From CAVQJU01 sp963755195 (lineage in GTDB: Bacteria > Acidobacteriota > Vicinamibacteria > Vicinamibacterales > CAVVIG01), in assembly GCA_963755195.1 (NCBI GenBank), contig CAVWIZ010000004.1:62001-126000 (forward strand): a stretch of DNA of 64,000 bases. The letters run 5' to 3'. The translations under genes and the position numbers were made by a program. Within the stretch, counting starts at the first letter, position 1; the number at the start of each line of letters is the position of its first letter. Positions 55,317-64,000 of the stretch are shown here, piece by piece. The notes beneath the pieces were generated by a model. It saw nothing but the letters and a program-made list of their open reading frames with translations, was not told the DNA's origin and did no database searches.

Positions 55317-56328
55317 ATGCGCTCCACACTCGCCGCCCTTGCCGCCGTCGTCATCGTGACCGCCGCGTTGACCGGCTCTCTCGCCCCGAAGGTGAACGCT
55401 TCGACGGGTCCCATCCCGCTGAACTGCGATCGCGCCTGTCTCGAAGGCGTCATCAACCAGTACCTTGCGGCCGTCGTCAAGCACGATCCGAGCGGGCTGC
55501 CGCTCTCCGAAGACGTCATCTACACCGAGAACGGTCAGGTGTTGAAGGTGGGTGACGGCTTCTGGAAGACGGCGGCGGGCGTTGGCAACTACAAGCACAT
55601 CTTCGCTGACCCCGAGTTCGGCCAGGTGGCGCTGATGGGCACGATGCAGGAGGCCGGCGCGGCGCTCCTGCTGTCGCTTCGCCTCCGCATCGAGCTGGGA
55701 CGCATCACGGAAATCGAATCGGTGCTACTTCCGCGCCGGCGGTGGCGGCCCCAACAACATCGCCGCCGTGGATGCCGGCAAGGCCGAAGACATCTGGTTC
55801 AAGACGATACCGCCTGCGCAGCGCCTGCCGCGCCAGCAGATGATCGCGATTGCCGACGCGTACTTCTCCGGCCTCCAGAAGAACGACGGTAAAGGCGTCA
55901 ACGGCACCGGCACCTATCCGTTCACCAACGACTGCCACCGGATTGAAAACGGATCGCCGACGACGAACGTGACCACGCCCGGCCGTAACGGGGCGCCTCC
56001 GAGCCCCGTGTTCGCGCTCGATTGCATGGGCCAGTTCAAGATGGGCTACTACTTCGTCGTCCAGTCGATTCACGGCCGCCGCTATCCGCTCGTCGACGCC
56101 GAGCGAGGCGTCGTCTGGGCGCACTCGGTGTTCGATCAGGGCACCGTGAATTCAGGGACACTGTCCAATGGCCAACCGTTCTCGTATCCCGGCTTCAACC
56201 GGCCGGGCAGCATCCTGGTGACCGAGGCCTTCCTCATCGAGGGCGGCAAGATCCGCCGCGTGGAGATGATCGGCCCCGCGGCGACGTATCACATGAATTC
56301 GCCCTTCCGCAGCTTGAGCGGCAACTAA
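55317..56328 (+). CDS. Secreted NTF2-like hypothetical protein, frameshifted
   Basis: ATG 55317 follows AGGAGG. The signal peptide is MRSTLAALAAVVIVTAALTG, then CDRACLEGVINQYLAAVVKHDPSGLPL, RLRIELGRITEIES, RQQMIAIADAYFSGLQKNDG, CHRIENG, IHGRRYPLVDAERGVVWAHSVF and FLIEGGKIRRVEMIG. It is a paralogue of the protein at 6984-7973 with the same two-half NTF2-like arrangement. The frame changes near 55720. The conserved DCxRIENG and YPLVDxExGVV blocks are shared by both copies. Role unknown. Confidence 0.65.
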
Positions 56329-56335
56329 AGAGGGA

Positions 56336-56500
56336 CTAGTGGCCCGTCCACGCTGATCGAGGACCACCTCGCGGGCGGGGCATCCCGGCTGGCTGCGTTG
56401 CCCCTCCCTCAAATACTCACGGTATTCTCGGTCGTCGCGCCTTGCCATCCGGGCGCCGCGCCCGCGATCTGGTCCTCGTTCAGCGTGGACGGGCCACTAA
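56336..56500. repeat. 165-bp palindromic element with terminal inverted repeats
   Basis: The left end CTAGTGGCCCGTCCACGCTG and right end CAGCGTGGACGGGCCACTA are inverted copies. Inner blocks also pair (GAGGACCA with TGGTCCTC, CTCGCGGGCG with CGCCCGCGA), with AAATACTCACGGTATT near the centre. It fills the gap between the NTF2-like gene and the kinase. The kinase stop codon (TAG, 56499-56497) lies inside the right end. It has no ORF and is MITE- or REPIN-like. Confidence 0.75.
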
Positions 56501-59042
56501 GGCGTGAGCGCGGCCGACTGGTAACGCGTCCGCGAGCGGTCGTAATCGCTGCGAAGCGTGGTCAGGAGTGTCTGAAATTCCGCATCGGAGCGAATCGGAT
56601 CGAGGAGCGTGTCGCGATCGATCCACGGATAGCACGGGAAGCCGGTGTCCGCCGCGGAACGGAGCCACTTGACGGCGTCGGCTCGACGTCCAAGTTGCGC
56701 GTGAGCGGCGGCAAGTCCGTACGCGACATGGTGGTCCATGTAGCCCGTGTCGAGGACCGCGCGAATGGTCCGCTCCGCGTCGTCGCGCCGGCCGTTGGCC
56801 GCCAGCACGCCGGCAAGCGAGGCCTGCGATCGCGTATCGGCGCGGCCATCCGGACGCCGCACACCGGCCAGGAGCTCCTGTCCCTTCGCATGATCGCCTG
56901 CGTAGAACACGGCGAGGCCGAGGTACTGGCGGATGACCGGCGCATCCGTCCGCGTCAGCAGTGCCTCGGCGCCGCGGCGCGCTTCGTCGAAGTGGCCGTC
57001 AAGCAGTTGAGCATAGACGCCGACGCGGATGACCTCGACGTCGGTGCCCCCGCTCGTGTCCTGGGCCCGCCGCGATTCGAGGCCGCTCCAGTCGAGCAGG
57101 CCGATGTGATAGAAGGCGCGCGCCAGCGCGCTGTGCGCCAGGTTGAGGTTCGGATTGAGACTGAGTGCGGCCCGGGCCTCTTGAATCACGGTTGACCAGT
57201 CGAAGTTCCGGTAGAGAGTGCCCGCTGCGCCGGCGATGGCCAGGTGCGCTTCGGCGAGACTCGGGTCGCGCTTCAACGCCCGCTCCGCGTGCTCTTCCGC
57301 GCGGCGTCCCCACTCGCGCGCCTGTGGCTCGTATGCGAAGCGGGTGCTGAAAATCCCCGCGGCCATGGCCAGTCCCGCGTCGGCGAGCACGTAGTCGGGA
57401 TCGATCGCCAACGCGCGCTCGAAATGGCTCATCGCCTGCCGCAGGTTCGATTCGCTGTAGTTGGCCAGGAGCGCCCGGCCCTGCAAGTACGCATCGTACG
57501 CGTCCGGGTTTTGCGTCGAGCGTTGATTGAGCCGCGCCCGTTCGCTCGTCGAAATCTGCAGTTGAAGCGCCGCGACGACTTCCGCGCTCACCTGATCCTC
57601 GACACCGAACAGCCCGCGCCGGCTCACATCGATCTGACGGCCCCACTCGAGCACGCCATCGCTCACGCGAATCATCTGGAGGTTGAAGCGATAGGCGTCC
57701 TCGGCCCGGCGCACGGTTCCCGTGAGCACGTGGTCCACCTGAAGCTGACGGCCGGCGGCCACGGCATCGATCGTGCGGCCTTCGAACGACGCGGTCGCGC
57801 TGCTGGGGCGGACACGAATCGCCTGGACGCTGGCGAGCTTGGTGACGATGGCGTCGGCAATGCCGACGCCGAGGTGGGCCTCGGCATCAGGCGAATCAAT
57901 GGAGCGAAGCGGAAGAACCGCGAGCGCCGCTGTCTGGAGGGCCTGCGGTGCGCCACCAGGCGCCAGGGCCGTGAACCAGCGGCGCACCGGAGTCAGCAGC
58001 AGCGCGGCCGCGACGGCGGCGACAACGACAATCGCGATTGCCGTCATCGCCGATCGGCGCCGCCACCTTGCGCCCGTCTCAGGCAGAACGGACGTCGATG
58101 TCACCGATGGCGTGGCCGGCTCGTGGGGCGACTGCAGTTCGATCAGCACGTCGCGCGCCGACTGCCAACGTTGGCCGGGATTCTTCGCGAGACATCGCCC
58201 GACGACATCGTCCAGCCACGGGCGGCGCGAGCGGCAGCAAGGATGACAGCCGCCGGGGCTCACGGTCGAGGATCGCCACCATCAGCGAGGCCTGACTGTC
58301 GGCTTCGAACGCCTTTCGTCCGGTGAGCATCTCGAAGAGGACCGTGCCGAACGCAAAGATGTCGCTGCGTGCGTCGGTCTCTTTTCCTTCGACCTGCTCC
58401 GGCGACATGTATTGCACCGTGCCCAGAATCGTGCCGGGCATCGTCAGATCCGGTGCAGTCTGTATGGCCGTGAGCGCGGCGGCCGACGTTCGGCGTCGCC
58501 GTTTTGGCCAACCCGAAGTCGAGCAGCTTGGCGGCGAGCGTCGGAGTGGCCCCGTTGCCGGGAACGAGGAAGATGTTGCCCGGCTTCAGATCGCGGTGCA
58601 CGATGCCGGCGCGGTGCGCCTTGTCGAGCGCGGACGCGATTTGCACGGCGTAGTCGAGCGTTTCCGCGAGCGGCAGCGGTCCTCGCGTCAGTCGCGCCGC
58701 CAGCGTTTCGCCCTCGAGCAGCTCCATCACGAGGAACTGGACGGTCACTGGTGGCTCGTGGCTGCTGGCTGATGATCGGTCGCCTGGCAGCGTGGCTTCG
58801 CCGACGTCGTAGAGCGCGCAGATGTGCGGGTGGTTCAGGGCGGCGATCGCGCGCCCTTCGCGGTCGAATCGCTCGCGAGCCTGTGGGTCGCTGGCGACGT
58901 GCGCCGGCAGCACCTTGACGGCGACCGTGCGGTCGAGGCGCGTGTCGATCGCTTTGTACACCTCGCCCATCCCGCCGGCGCCGATGCGCGAGGCGAGCTG
59001 ATACGGGCCGATTCGCCGGCCTTCGAGCGATTGCTCGGCCAT
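56497..59042 (-). CDS. Membrane Ser/Thr protein kinase with FlgO/TolB-like and TPR domains, frameshifted
   Basis: The start is probably ATG 59042 (MAEQSLEGRRIGPYQL); another lies at 59054. GAGGMGEVYKA, VAVKVLP, HRDLKPGN, LDFGLAKT, then after a shift near 58470 YMSPEQVEGKETDARSDIFAFG, and after another near 58230 CLAKNPGQRWQSARDVL. A transmembrane helix (AMTAIAIVVVAAVAAALLL) leads to an AVLPLRSIDS...GIADAIVTKL region as in adenylate-cyclase-associated TolB-like domains, and then TPR repeats (~HFERALAIDPDYVLADAGLA) to the end. An insert of ~15 residues (GDRSSASSHEPP) sits before the hinge. Confidence 0.85.
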
Positions 59043-59290
59043 CAACGCGGCCACTCCGCAGGATCAATCGGCATGACTAGGGCATGACTGGGAGGTGACG
59101 GTCAGGTGATTCTAGACCACTGGCCGAGGCCTGTTCATCGTAGGCAGTACGAGCCGACCTGCAGAAGTCCCATGGCAGGGCGACTAAACCCGCCCAGAAT
59201 CGGGCTTTTCCCCGCAGTTCAGCGAAGAAACCGTAAAGAACTTGTTGAGTCGCAACACCGAAAGCCTAGAATCAGCCTCGCAAGATCAAG

Positions 59291-62200
59291 ATGAAGTCGA
59301 GCCAGTGGCGCGCGACTGCGGCCCGAGTGCTGCAGACGATGCTGATCGCCGGGCTGACGCTCTACGTTGACGCTGAACCGCCGCCTCCCGCACCGCTTCC
59401 GCCACCCACGATCGTCGTCAACACAACGGACCAGCACAGTGGCGGCTGCACGCTCAGCGCGGCCATCATGGCCGCGAACCTGAATTCGGGATTCGACGGC
59501 TGTCCGGCCGGGCAGGGCGACGACATCATCTTCGTTCCCGCCGGCACCTACTCGCTGATCGGCACCGGATACACGGACCCGAACTGGGGCGACTCCGCAC
59601 TGCCGGGCGTCACCACGAGCGCCGGCAATCAACTCGAGATCCGCGGCGCGGGCGCAAACCTGACGACGATTGTGCGGCCTCCGAGCGGAGCGGGGTTGCG
59701 GTTCTTTCTGGTCTTCGGCGACCTGACGCTCCGCGGCCTGAACATGGAGGGAGGCCAGACCGCTGGCGACGGCGGCGTCGCGCTCCTGCTTCGAGGCCCG
59801 TCTTCGGTTGGAGGCGGACTCCGCGCCATCAGCAGCCGGTTCGCGCACAACTCCGCGAGGAGCGGAGGCGTGGTCGCCGGAAGTGGAAATTACGATCGGA
59901 GCTGGTTCGAGTCGATCGACAGCGCGTTCACCGCCAATCGCGCGGTCGGGTCGGACAACGACGCACGTGGCGGCGTGTACAACGGCAATTGCCTCGGTTC
60001 GGCCGTCGTGACGACGAGCCGGTTCGACGGCAACGAGGCACGCGCCGGCGGCGCCATCTACAGCGAGAGCTGCTCCAACCGCACGCCCTCGATTGAGGTG
60101 ACCGACAGCACGTTCGTGGACAACACGGCGGGGTTCGGATCCACAGCGGGGTTCGGCGGCGCGATTGCTTTCTTTGGCACCGGCGAGATTACGCGGACGC
60201 GCTTTCTGCACAACCGCGCGGGCAGCCAGGGCGGGGCGATCGACGGCCTGAACGGCACGATCACCGACAGCACGTTCGCGGACAACACAGCCGGCACGAG
60301 TGGCGGAGCGATCGACACGGGCAACGGCGTACTCAACGTGTTTGGTTCGACGTTCGCCCGCAACACAGCGGTCTTTCGCGGAGGAGCCATCCACTTTGAC
60401 GGCCCGAGCGCCACCGTGACCAACAGCACATTCTCGGCGAACCGTGCGTTGGACCACGGCGGCGCCCTCTGGATCCTGGCGGGCAGCCCGCTGCGGATCA
60501 ACAGCATCACGCTGACCGGCACCGTCTCACCGAGCGCCGTGTATCAAGAGGGATCTGCGACGGTGGAAATCGCCAACAGCGTCGTTGCTGGCAACGCCGG
60601 CATTGACTGGTACCTTGCGAACGGGTCGGTCACGTCATTCGGGCACAACCTGATCGGGAACGCGGAAGGCGGCGGCGTGCCCTGGGACGGCCCCGGCGAT
60701 CTCGCCGGCAAGAGCGAGAACCCGCTCGACGCGAAGCTGGGTCCGCTCGCGCCCAACGGCGGCCCGACAGAAACGCACATGCCGATGGCCGGCAGCCCGC
60801 TCGTCGACGCCGGCGACTCGTCCGCGCCGGGAGCGGACTTTCCGGGTTGTGAAGCGCTCGACCAGCGGCGCGTCGCGAGGCCTGGCAGCGGCACGTCGTG
60901 GTGCGACATCGGCGCCATCGAACGCGTTGTGACGGCAGATCCGGTGCTGTCGATCGGCAAGACGGCGATGACGCCTTTCGGGTATGTCGGCCAGCCGCTC
61001 ACGTACCGCATCACGGTCGTCAACACGGGCGGCGGACTCGCCACCGGCGTCGTCATCACCGACCATCCGGCGCAGATGACGCCGGACGGCGCCATACCGA
61101 GCCAGGGCTTCTGCGTTGTCACCAGCGGAACGGTGACGTGCGAGTTGGGTGCGATCGAGCCGGATGCGATGGCGACGATTGACGTGATCGTGGCGGCGAC
61201 GTCCACGGGTGTCCTGCGCAACACGGCGACGGTCACGGCGGAGTTCGGCGTCCCCGCGGGCGGCGTGTCCGCGTCGGGCGACGTGATTGCCCGCGAGCCG
61301 ATCCGTGTCAACACCACGCAGCAGAGCTCGACCCTGCCTGGTGACTGCACGCTCGGCGACGCGATCCGCGCGGCCAACACCGATCGCGCAGTCAACGGGT
61401 GCGCCGCCGGCCACGGCCGCGATCTCATCCTGCTGCCCGCCGGCACGTACCCTATGGCCCTGGCGCAGCTCAAGGATCCGATTGACGGCCCCGCGGCCCT
61501 GCCGAAGGTCGAGAGCCTGATCGAGATTCGCGGCGACGGCGTGGATCAGACGGTCATCGAGCGCGGCCCCGGCGCATCCGAGATGCGGTTCTTCCAGATC
61601 GTCAACTCTGCGGAGCTCACGCTGCGTGGCCTGCGCGTGCGCGGGGGACACCCCGATCCGGCGTTCAACCGGGACGGCGGCGCGGTCATCAGCGGCACGC
61701 TCATCGCCGACACGGTCGTCTTCGAACAGAACACCACCACGGGCAACGGCGGCGTCTTCGCACGAGGTGTGCTCACGCGCGGCTTCCTGCGCGCCGTGAA
61801 CAGCCGGTTCGAGCACAACTCAGCTCAACAGAACGGCGGCGTGGCCTTCGAGGTGGGATTTGACGTGGCCGGCAGCACGTTCAGCGACAACAGCGCCGAG
61901 ATGGGCGGTGTCTACCAGGGGAACTGCAGCGCGATCGCGGCTGCCGGCAGCACCTTCAGAGCGAACAGTGCGCGTCTTGGCGGCGCGATCGACATCGAGA
62001 AGTGCTCCACCACATTCAAGACCCTGACGCTCACCGACTCCATGTTCGCCGACAACATCGCGACCCAGAGCGGCGGCGCGATCGTGGCCGGAGCGATCTC
62101 GACGATCGTCCGGACGCGCTTCCTGCGCAACCGTGCGGGCAGCCACTACGGCGGGGCCCTCGAAGGCGTGCAGGGCACGATTCTCGATAGCACGTTCAGC

Positions 62201-64000
62201 GACAACGTCGCCGGCAGCGCCGGCGGCGCGATCAACTCGGGAAGCGGCGAGCTCGTCGTGCGCGGCTCGACCTTCGCGCGCAACGCCGCGCGCACCGGCG
62301 GCGCGTTGATGCTGAACGACACGAGTGCGACCGTCGCCAACAGCACGTTCTCGGCCAACGCGGCGACCGACAACGGCGGTGCGATCTTGATTGGCGCCGG
62401 CTTCCCCCGTGCCATCCGCTTCAACAACCTCACCATTACCGGCACGCTCTCGCCGAGCGCGATCTACGGCGGCTGGGGCGCAGATGCGGAGGTTGAGGTG
62501 GCCAACAGCATCGTCGCCGGCAACGCGGGCGACGGCTGGTATCACAGCCACGGCAAGGTGACGTCGCTCGGACACAACCTGATCGGGAACGGCGATGGCG
62601 GCAACGTTGACTGGAAGACGGACGAGGACAAAGAGAATGATCAGGTCGGGACGACTGCCGCGCCGATCGACGCGCGGCTCGGCCCGCTTCAGGACAACGG
62701 CGGTCCCACCGAAACGCACGCGCTGCTCGACGGCAGTCCCGCGGCCGATCACGGCGATCCTGGCGCGCCAGGATCTGACGGCGCGACGTGCGAAGCGAAG
62801 GATCAGCGCGGCGTCGTCCGGCCAGGGAGCGGCACGACACGTTGCGATGTCGGCGCGTTCGAATCAGAAGTGGATCGGCCTCCGCAAATCGTGGACCGTG
62901 GCAACCAGTTGAGCGACGAAGGCACCACGATCGACCTGGCGATTGACGCGACGGACCCCGAAGGCCACCTGCTGACGTACAGCGTTGACGCGCTGTACCC
63001 GCTGCCGCCCGGTCTCGCGTTTGAGGCCGACGGACACATCAGGGGTTTCCTCGGTTACCAGTCAGCGGGTAACTATCCGGTCGCCATCCAGGCGAACGAT
63101 GGTTTCTATACGTCTCGGGTCGAGTTCTGGTGGACGGTGCGCAACCTCCCGTGCAACCCGATCGCGCAGAACGATGCCGTCACGACGCTGGTGAACACCG
63201 AGGTCGAGATCTTCGCGCTCGCCAACGACGTCAGCCCCGCGGCGTGCGGTCCCATCGGCTTCACGTTGTCGGATTTCACGCCACCCGATCACGGCGCGCT
63301 CACCTACGACAGCAAGCTCCGGACGTTTTCCTACTCGCCGGCGATGGACTTCGCCGGCGTCGACAGCTTCACGTACACGATCACGAATACCGACGGCGGC
63401 AGCGCAACCGCAACCGTCACGGTGACCGTGCAGTCGCCGCTCCAGTGCGTGGCGCCGCCCAGCGGTCTCGTTGCGTGGTGGCCGGGCGAAGGCAACGCCA
63501 CCGACATTCAGGGCGGCCACAACGGCACGCCACAGGGCGGCGTGACGTTTGCGGCCGGCGAAGTGCGTCAGGCATTCAGTTTCGACGGGATCGACGGCCG
63601 CGTCGACGTGCCGGACCAGCCGACGCTGAATCCAGGGACTAACTCCTTCACCGTCGACGCGTGGCTGTTCAAGCGCCAGTTGCAGCAGACGCAGGCCATC
63701 GCGCCGGTCGTCGCAAAACACGCCGGCGACTTCGCCAACGGCTACGTGCTGACAGCCGGCACCGGCGGTGCCGGATCTCCGACCACGAATGAAATCACCG
63801 CGGCAGTGGGTGACGGGAGCGGCCACGAGGTCGTGCTCGGCACAGGTGTCGACATGCCGCTTGACGTGTGGGTCCATCTGGCGATGACCTTCGACGGGTC
63901 GACGAAGACGCTGCGTGTCTACAAGGACGGCGCGCTCATCGGCAGCGGCTCGAATCCGCTCGTCGGCTCGGTCGACCCGTCCGGTCAGGGGCTGCGCATC
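59291..64000 (+). CDS. Giant secreted beta-helix / LamG protein, incomplete at window end
   Basis: Open for all 1570 visible codons from ATG 59291. After a signal-like N-terminus and Pro-rich linker comes module A: CSLREA-like segment (~35-90), Pmp-type parallel beta-helix with many GGAI and STF motifs (~150-390), a choice-of-anchor tail (NGGPTETHMPMAGSPLVDAGD) and a DUF11 domain (~551-667). Module B repeats the CSLREA-like, beta-helix and anchor parts (~670-1193). A cadherin/He_PIG-like domain, an Ig-like tandem-95 type domain (NDGVTT-like, ~1293-1380) and a LamG domain (LVAWWPGEGNATD onward) follow. Probably a surface adhesin or polymer-binding protein. A TTGTTG/TAGAAT promoter may lie at 59242-59272. 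Confidence 0.82.
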   Translation, partial: MKSSQWRATAARVLQTMLIAGLTLYVDAEPPPPAPLPPPTIVVNTTDQHSGGCTLSAAIMAANLNSGFDGCPAGQGDDIIFVPAGTYSLIGTGYTDPNWGDSALPGVTTSAGNQLEIRGAGANLTTIVRPPSGAGLRFFLVFGDLTLRGLNMEGGQTAGDGGVALLLRGPSSVGGGLRAISSRFAHNSARSGGVVAGSGNYDRSWFESIDSAFTANRAVGSDNDARGGVYNGNCLGSAVVTTSRFDGNEARAGGAIYSESCSNRTPSIEVTDSTFVDNTAGFGSTAGFGGAIAFFGTGEITRTRFLHNRAGSQGGAIDGLNGTITDSTFADNTAGTSGGAIDTGNGVLNVFGSTFARNTAVFRGGAIHFDGPSATVTNSTFSANRALDHGGALWILAGSPLRINSITLTGTVSPSAVYQEGSATVEIANSVVAGNAGIDWYLANGSVTSFGHNLIGNAEGGGVPWDGPGDLAGKSENPLDAKLGPLAPNGGPTETHMPMAGSPLVDAGDSSAPGADFPGCEALDQRRVARPGSGTSWCDIGAIERVVTADPVLSIGKTAMTPFGYVGQPLTYRITVVNTGGGLATGVVITDHPAQMTPDGAIPSQGFCVVTSGTVTCELGAIEPDAMATIDVIVAATSTGVLRNTATVTAEFGVPAGGVSASGDVIAREPIRVNTTQQSSTLPGDCTLGDAIRAANTDRAVNGCAAGHGRDLILLPAGTYPMALAQLKDPIDGPAALPKVESLIEIRGDGVDQTVIERGPGASEMRFFQIVNSAELTLRGLRVRGGHPDPAFNRDGGAVISGTLIADTVVFEQNTTTGNGGVFARGVLTRGFLRAVNSRFEHNSAQQNGGVAFEVGFDVAGSTFSDNSAEMGGVYQGNCSAIAAAGSTFRANSARLGGAIDIEKCSTTFKTLTLTDSMFADNIATQSGGAIVAGAISTIVRTRFLRNRAGSHYGGALEGVQGTILDSTFSDNVAGSAGGAINSGSGELVVRGSTFARNAARTGGALMLNDTSATVANSTFSANAATDNGGAILIGAGFPRAIRFNNLTITGTLSPSAIYGGWGADAEVEVANSIVAGNAGDGWYHSHGKVTSLGHNLIGNGDGGNVDWKTDEDKENDQVGTTAAPIDARLGPLQDNGGPTETHALLDGSPAADHGDPGAPGSDGATCEAKDQRGVVRPGSGTTRCDVGAFESEVDRPPQIVDRGNQLSDEGTTIDLAIDATDPEGHLLTYSVDALYPLPPGLAFEADGHIRGFLGYQSAGNYPVAIQANDGFYTSRVEFWWTVRNLPCNPIAQNDAVTTLVNTEVEIFALANDVSPAACGPIGFTLSDFTPPDHGALTYDSKLRTFSYSPAMDFAGVDSFTYTITNTDGGSATATVTVTVQSPLQCVAPPSGLVAWWPGEGNATDIQGGHNGTPQGGVTFAAGEVRQAFSFDGIDGRVDVPDQPTLNPGTNSFTVDAWLFKRQLQQTQAIAPVVAKHAGDFANGYVLTAGTGGAGSPTTNEITAAVGDGSGHEVVLGTGVDMPLDVWVHLAMTFDGSTKTLRVYKDGALIGSGSNPLVGSVDPSGQGLRI

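Noticed and set aside
59043..59290. Gene or RNA in the 248-base gap before the giant protein
   Set aside because: No ORF with coding character; only a weak CCCG/CGGG hairpin with a short T run near 59189-59212 and a poor promoter.

Overview
The window is GC-rich chromosomal DNA from a soil-type Acidobacteriota bacterium, most likely class Vicinamibacteria. The evidence is the gene content: PadR plus 'duplicated orphan permease' (ADOP) genes, Ser/Thr kinases fused to PD40 or TPR sensors, DUF1552 and DUF1592 secreted oxidoreductase-type proteins, PQQ dehydrogenases, ankyrin proteins, and several secreted families of unknown function present in multiple copies. No rRNA, tRNA, CRISPR array, phage or integrase gene was seen.

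Layout. 0-10 kb: a cupin with a histone-like tail, an AHL-lactonase-type hydrolase, and a minus-strand operon running cupin > metallo-hydrolase > NTF2-like > ABC ATPase > (interruption) > ABC permease > membrane/TPR protein. The interruption is a lower-GC island with hicAB and an unrecognised 338-residue gene. 10-20 kb: a DLQGxW secreted protein, two PQQ-type dehydrogenases, a DEAD-box helicase, a DUF4118 sensor and DUF1552. 20-32 kb: VapBC-type toxin-antitoxin, two PD40 kinases, a DUF1592 protein divergent from an ankyrin protein, and an amidohydrolase. 32-41 kb: a membrane MutS-like ATPase, a B3-like metallo-hydrolase, a HAD phosphatase, an ECF42-type sigma factor with its DGPF partner, and an epoxide-hydrolase-like gene divergent from a MerR regulator with a duplicated effector domain. 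41-49 kb: cupin, PadR, two tandem ADOP permeases, HEAT-repeat protein. 49-59 kb: RsmE, tannase-family esterase, metallo-hydrolase, DinB, a toxin-antitoxin pair, a GNAT gene followed by an attC site, and a TPR kinase. 59.3-64 kb: the start of a very large secreted beta-helix/LamG protein that runs off the window.

Most products are exported enzymes or envelope and signalling proteins, consistent with a heterotroph that degrades plant or soil polymers and senses its surroundings with one-component kinases.

Three points stand out. (1) A 77-bp element at 53571-53647 has the architecture of an integron attC site (core, inverse core, paired arms with extrahelical bases). It follows a GNAT gene whose stop codon lies in the inverse core, and no integrase is nearby. 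(2) Several families of short palindromic repeats lie between genes, and some lie in frame inside genes or supply stop codons. (3) About 17 genes carry apparent frameshifts. Long intact ORFs elsewhere, and shifts at homopolymers, make residual sequencing indels the likeliest cause for most of them. Frameshifted genes are therefore annotated as single loci.
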